In this document: piece by piece, positions 60,657 through 64,000 of the stretch | How positions within the stretch are numbered: the first letter of the stretch is position 1 | Layout of the letters: every line of letters begins with the position of its first letter | From: Actinomycetes bacterium | GTDB lineage: Bacteria > Actinomycetota > Thermoleophilia > Gaiellales > Gaiellaceae | Direction: 5' to 3' | Assembly (NCBI GenBank): GCA_026708005.1 | Contig: JAPOVR010000039.1 | Span: 1-64,000 of the forward strand | Length of the DNA: 64,000 bases | The notes under the pieces: model-generated | The model's input: only the letters and a program-made list of their open reading frames with translations | Database searches by the model: none | What the model was told of the DNA's origin: nothing | Program-made: the position numbers and the translations under genes

Positions 60657-61351
60657 GTGCGGCGACGATCCTCCTCGTCGACGACGAGGAGTCCGTCCAG
60701 CGTCTGCTCACCTTCCCGCTCGAGCGAGAGGGGTTCCGCGTGATCCAGGCTCGCGATGGCGAAGAGGCGCTCGACCATTTCTCGAGCGAGCAGGTCGACC
60801 TCGTCGTCCTCGACGTCATGCTGCCGAAGCTCGATGGGCTCGAGGTGTGCCGCCGGCTGCGCGGAGATAGCATCGTGCCGATCATCATGCTGACCGCTCG
60901 GGACGAGGAGGTCGACAAGGTCCTTGGCCTTGAGCTGGGCGCGGACGACTACATCACGAAGCCGTTCTCGATCCGGGAGTTCCGCAGTCGCGTGCGGGCG
61001 CTGCTGCGGCGGGCACAGCTGACCGCGAGCGCACCGCAGAGCGACGAGGTGGTCGAGGTTGACGGCCTCGCGATCGACATTCCTCGCCGTGTGGTCGAGC
61101 GCGACGGCAAGCAGATCGCGCTGACCTATGCCGAGTTCGAGATCCTGCGAGCGCTGGCATCGAGCCCAGGCCGCGTGCTCTCGCGGCCAATGCTGCTCGA
61201 GGCGCTCTGGGGAAGCTCCAGCTACCGTGATCCGAGAACGATCGACGTGCACATCCGGCACCTACGCGAGAAGATCGAGCATGACCCGCGCGAGCCAGAG
61301 TTCATCTTCACTGTGCGCGGTGTGGGCTATCGCTTCCGCGAGCGCCGTTAG
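60653..61351 (+). CDS. OmpR/PhoB-family response regulator
   Basis: A 232-residue two-domain regulator. The receiver has the acidic pair in LLVDDEES, the phosphorylated aspartate in VVLDVMLPKLDGLE near residue 54, Thr in MLTARDEE and Lys in YITKPFSIREF. The C-terminal winged helix contains LTYAEFEILRALASSPGRVLSRPMLLEALWG and TIDVHIRHLREKIE. It binds direct-repeat DNA when phosphorylated by the kinase 17 bases downstream. Signal and targets are unknown. Confidence 0.93.
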   Translation: MSAATILLVDDEESVQRLLTFPLEREGFRVIQARDGEEALDHFSSEQVDLVVLDVMLPKLDGLEVCRRLRGDSIVPIIMLTARDEEVDKVLGLELGADDYITKPFSIREFRSRVRALLRRAQLTASAPQSDEVVEVDGLAIDIPRRVVERDGKQIALTYAEFEILRALASSPGRVLSRPMLLEALWGSSSYRDPRTIDVHIRHLREKIEHDPREPEFIFTVRGVGYRFRERR

Positions 61352-61368
61352 ACCAGACCGTTCGCCCG

Positions 61369-62832
61369 GTGGGTCGCCTCGCGTACGTTCCTCTAAGCAT
61401 CAAGCTGGGAGCGATCCTGCTCGCCGCTGTCACGGTCACGTTCGGGTTCGTGTACCTGTGGGTGGTGCCTGGCCTCGAGTCCCGGCTCGTCGACGCAAAG
61501 ATCCGTGAGCTCGATGAGGCGAGCCGAGGCCTCGCCTTCCAGCTCGACACGGTGGTCGTGCGGCCCGGTCCCGATCGCCGCATCGTGCGCGACGACCAGC
61601 GCCGCCGCGACTTCCTCCGCCAAGCCAGCGACCGCAACAACGCGCGCGTTGTCATCTTCCAGCGCCTAAGCGAGCGATTCATCACCGTGTTCGACGACTC
61701 GAGCGAGATCAGCTCAGATGGAATTGGCTCTGACCGGATTGCAGCTCAGGCCGCGGCAACGGGCCGCAGGGTCGAGGGGCGCGTCGAGCGCGGTGGCCAG
61801 GAGTTTGCGGAGGTCGCCCTACCGCTCACGATATCGGACGACCTCGTCCTGCTTCTCTCCGCGCGGCTGGACGATGTGCTTGTGGGGGTAGCGCCGGTTC
61901 GGCGAAACATCCTGCTCGCCGGCGCCATGGGGCTCGGTGTCGCGTGGTTTGCGGGCTCGATGGCCGCGCTCCGCCTGGTCCGCCGGGTCAGGTGGCTTGA
62001 GGAGGCGGCCGGGCGCATTGCCGAAGGCGATCTCACCGTTCCCGTCCAGGACGCAGGCCGCGACGAGATCGGGCAGCTGGCCGGGGCCTTCGAGCGGATG
62101 CGCGTTCGCCTCGCAAACGTCGAGCGAGCACGGCGTGCGTTTATCGCGACCGCCTCGCACGAGCTGAAGACGCCGCTGTTCGCGCTCGGGGGGTTCATCG
62201 AGCTGATGCGCCACGAAGATCTTGATGAGGCGACCCGGCAGGAGTTCACTGAGCAGATGGACGACCAGGTAGGCCGGCTCACCCGCCTGGCCTCCGACCT
62301 ACTCGATCTGTCCCAACTCGATGCGGGCCAGCTCGACGTCGCGTCCGCGCCAATTGACCTCGGCCAGTGTGCCGCTGATCTCGTCGAGCAGTTCGCGCCT
62401 GCCGCAGAGAGCGGCGGGTACCATCTCACGCTCGGCTCGGTGATCGGTGCACCGCTGGGCTTCGGCGATGCCCCGAGGGTGCTACGGATCGGCAGCGCCC
62501 TCGTCGAGAACGTGTTCCGCCACACGCCACCGGGCACGACAGCCGAGGTCACCGTCGGCCGGTCGGGCCCGTGGGCTGAGCTTCGCGTCACGGACGATGG
62601 GCCGGGTATCGGGGAAGAGGATCTCCCCCGGCTGTTCGAGCGGTTCTACCGTGGCGGCAGCCCAGCCGCGTTCGGGAGCGGTCTGGGGCTTGCAATCGCC
62701 CGTGAGCTGGCTGAGCGTATGGATGGCGCCCTGGAGGCTCACTCGCGGCCGGGCCGTACGGTCTTCACGCTTCGCCTGCCCGCCGCCGTGTTTTCACGTG
62801 AAAAACCTCGCGATCTTCAGCCGCAGACGTGA
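61369..62832 (+). CDS. Membrane sensor histidine kinase
   Basis: A 487-residue kinase. Two membrane segments (near residues 10-30 and 180-200) enclose an extracytoplasmic sensor of about 150 residues. A HAMP linker (LRLVRRVRWLEEAAGRIAEGDL) follows, then the phosphoacceptor histidine in ATASHELKTPLFAL near 263. The ATP domain has VENVFRHTPPG (N box), DDGPGIGEEDLPRLFERFYRG and GSGLGLAIA. It pairs with the upstream regulator. Its 3' end contains a parS-like palindrome. Confidence 0.92.
   Translation: MGRLAYVPLSIKLGAILLAAVTVTFGFVYLWVVPGLESRLVDAKIRELDEASRGLAFQLDTVVVRPGPDRRIVRDDQRRRDFLRQASDRNNARVVIFQRLSERFITVFDDSSEISSDGIGSDRIAAQAAATGRRVEGRVERGGQEFAEVALPLTISDDLVLLLSARLDDVLVGVAPVRRNILLAGAMGLGVAWFAGSMAALRLVRRVRWLEEAAGRIAEGDLTVPVQDAGRDEIGQLAGAFERMRVRLANVERARRAFIATASHELKTPLFALGGFIELMRHEDLDEATRQEFTEQMDDQVGRLTRLASDLLDLSQLDAGQLDVASAPIDLGQCAADLVEQFAPAAESGGYHLTLGSVIGAPLGFGDAPRVLRIGSALVENVFRHTPPGTTAEVTVGRSGPWAELRVTDDGPGIGEEDLPRLFERFYRGGSPAAFGSGLGLAIARELAERMDGALEAHSRPGRTVFTLRLPAAVFSREKPRDLQPQT
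62790..62805. other. parS-like ParB-binding palindrome
   Basis: GTTTTCACGTGAAAAA contains the perfect 14-base palindrome TTTTCACGTGAAAA centred on CACGTG. It matches the parS consensus (TGTTTCACGTGAAACA) at 13 of 16 positions. Such an AT-rich palindrome stands out within this GC-rich coding sequence. It lies about 12 kb from parB and 16 kb from the presumed origin. Confidence 0.6.
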
Positions 62833-62924
62833 GGCTCGAGCCGTCATGAGCGCTCGTGCGGCCGACGCTCGAGCGAGACAGCCGGCGCAGGACTGAGGCC
62901 GCCGGCCGTAGAGTCGACGCCCCG

Positions 62925-62987
62925 ATGAGCAACAACGACGCCGAGGACGTGCTCGAGATCGCCCCGCCGTGGCCCGGGTACGGCTGA
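62925..62987 (+). CDS. Possible 20-residue leader peptide overlapping the otsA start
   Basis: ATG 62925, 10 bases after a TAGAGT box, opens MSNNDAEDVLEIAPPWPGYG and stops 19 bases inside otsA in another frame. The otsA GTG lies inside it. It could be a translational regulator or a chance frame; codon content does not decide. Confidence 0.3.
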   Translation: MSNNDAEDVLEIAPPWPGYG

Positions 62988-64000
62988 TCGTCGTCTCCAA
63001 CCGAGGGCCAGTCGCGTTCGAGCGCAGCGAGGGCGGGCAGATCGCGACGCGGCGCAGTGGCGGCGGGCTCGCGACAGCCTTGCGCGGGCTCGCGGCCGAG
63101 CACGACGTCACGTGGATTGCAAGCGCAATCACCGAGGCTGATCGCGAGCTCGCTGAGCTGCTGGGCGGGCAGACGCGCGAGGTGGAGGTTGCCCGCGACG
63201 CGACCGCCCGGCTCTCGCTTATCGCTCACGACCCACGAGCCTACGACCGCTTCTACCACACCGTCGCCAATCCGCTGCTCTGGTTCGTGCACCACCAGCT
63301 GGGTGCGCCGACGGGTGCCCCAACGTCCGGGCGAGCGCTCTCGACGGTGTGGGACCAGGGCTACGCGGCGGTGAACGAGCGCTTTGCCGATGCGGTCGTC
63401 GCGGAGCTTGGCGCGGCGCCTGACGCGCTCGTTGTGTTTCACGACTACCATCTGTATCTCGCTCCGGCTCTCGTTCGACGGCGCGTTCCCGAGGCGGCGC
63501 TCGCGCACGTCGTCCACGTTCCTTGGCTGCCCGCCGAGGCGTGGAGTGGGCTCCCCGCGGCGGTTCGCCGCGAGATACACGAGGGCGTGCTCGCAAATGA
63601 CCTCGTCGTGTTCCAAACCGAGCGCTGGCGGGTGAACTTCCTGCGCTGCTGTGCGGTGTTTACCGCCGCTCGTGTGGATGAGAGCGCCGGCTCGGTGAGG
63701 CTTGCCGGCCGGCAAGCGCTCGCGCGGGCCCGCGCGGTCTCAGTCGATCCGGCCGAGCTCGCGGCGCTCGCTGCCAGCCCACCGGTCGAGACTGAGGCAG
63801 CGGCGTTGCGCGGATCCCGGCCAGAGAAGCTGATTCTGCGGGTTGACCGGGCCGATCCCGCCAAGAACATCGTCCGTGGCTTTGCCGCCTACGCGTTGCT
63901 GCTCGCGAGGCACCCCGAGCTCCTCGGCCGGGTCGGCATGCTCGCTCTCCTTCATCCCTCGCGGCAGGCAGTTCTCGACTACGCAGAGTATGAGGCGGCG
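62969..64000 (+). CDS. otsA: Alpha,alpha-trehalose-phosphate synthase (partial)
   Basis: The first 344 residues of a GT20 enzyme making trehalose-6-phosphate from UDP-glucose and glucose-6-phosphate; the gene continues past the window. It shows VVSNRGPVAFE, SGGGLATALRGLA near residue 30, the acceptor-site VFHDYHLYLAPALVRR near 158, HVVHVPWLPAEAW near 178 and LRVDRADPAKNIVRGFAAY near 290 (VDRLDYTKGI-like in most relatives). GTG 62969 is the probable start, giving MARVRLIVVSNRGP. Trehalose is a common stress protectant and actinobacterial metabolite. Confidence 0.88.
   Translation, partial: MARVRLIVVSNRGPVAFERSEGGQIATRRSGGGLATALRGLAAEHDVTWIASAITEADRELAELLGGQTREVEVARDATARLSLIAHDPRAYDRFYHTVANPLLWFVHHQLGAPTGAPTSGRALSTVWDQGYAAVNERFADAVVAELGAAPDALVVFHDYHLYLAPALVRRRVPEAALAHVVHVPWLPAEAWSGLPAAVRREIHEGVLANDLVVFQTERWRVNFLRCCAVFTAARVDESAGSVRLAGRQALARARAVSVDPAELAALAASPPVETEAAALRGSRPEKLILRVDRADPAKNIVRGFAAYALLLARHPELLGRVGMLALLHPSRQAVLDYAEYEAA

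Overview
The window is a GC-rich bacterial chromosome segment centred on the replication origin. The order gyrA-gyrB-(DUF721/DciA)-recF-dnaN-dnaA on the minus strand, then rpmH-rnpA-yidD-yidC-jag-parA-parB on the plus strand, is the classic origin neighbourhood. High GC, frequent GTG/TTG starts, TANNNT -10 boxes lying 5-9 bases before start codons (leaderless-type promoters) and a polyprenol-phosphate mannosyltransferase-like gene suggest an actinobacterium. The GyrB is of the long, insert-containing type and no rsmG lies between jag and parA. I infer a deep-branching actinobacterial lineage such as Thermoleophilia, with low to moderate confidence; no rRNA is present to settle it.

Layout. 1-7.6 kb: tRNA-Ala, a polysaccharide-deacetylase-fold hydrolase, an SOS-controlled dinB, and a catabolic operon (hydantoinase/dihydropyrimidinase, isochorismatase-fold amidase, CitE-like lyase, family III CoA-transferase). 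7.6-8.6 kb: a 1-kb non-coding region full of repeats. 8.6-15.1 kb: htpX, a lipoprotein cytochrome c, a Cof-type HAD phosphatase, acetyl-CoA synthetase and an aromatic amino acid decarboxylase. 15.4-23.4 kb: polX, a mannosyltransferase-like gene whose frame runs without a stop into thioredoxin, thiL-thiD, a Hrq1/YprA-type helicase and a LOG-like protein. 23.5-27.1 kb: beta-ureidopropionase-like nitrilase, dihydropyrimidinase and a class III aminotransferase, forming the lower part of reductive pyrimidine (or hydantoin) catabolism. 27.2-28.9 kb: a LigD polymerase domain preceded by a decayed remnant of a ligase domain. 28.9-36.8 kb: a fatty-acid operon led by an ECF sigma factor (sigma-fabZ-fabH-fabD-fabG-fabF-small zinc ribbon-accD-accA), with birA divergent. 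36.9-51.5 kb: the origin block, tRNA-Ile and a bifunctional-nuclease-family gene. 51.5-64 kb: chorismate mutase, CPBP protease, HAD hydrolase, cobalamin/iron-type binding lipoprotein, DUF2203, PBP1A, moeA, an M28-like membrane protein that appears to have lost catalytic residues, a two-component system and the start of otsA.

The most unusual feature is a dispersed intergenic element of about 95 bp, present in five clear copies and two weaker ones (about 7.65, 11.0, 15.15, 18.7, 28.55, 52.05 and 54.95 kb). It has a C-run/G-run hairpin, a GGGTAGCC core, a GAAA/CTTTC block and helically phased TGTCACAGA-like direct repeats. It occupies most of the long spacers of an otherwise gene-dense region. 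Next to the first copy is a degenerate repeat array with a period near 60 bp. I do not recognise either as a described family.
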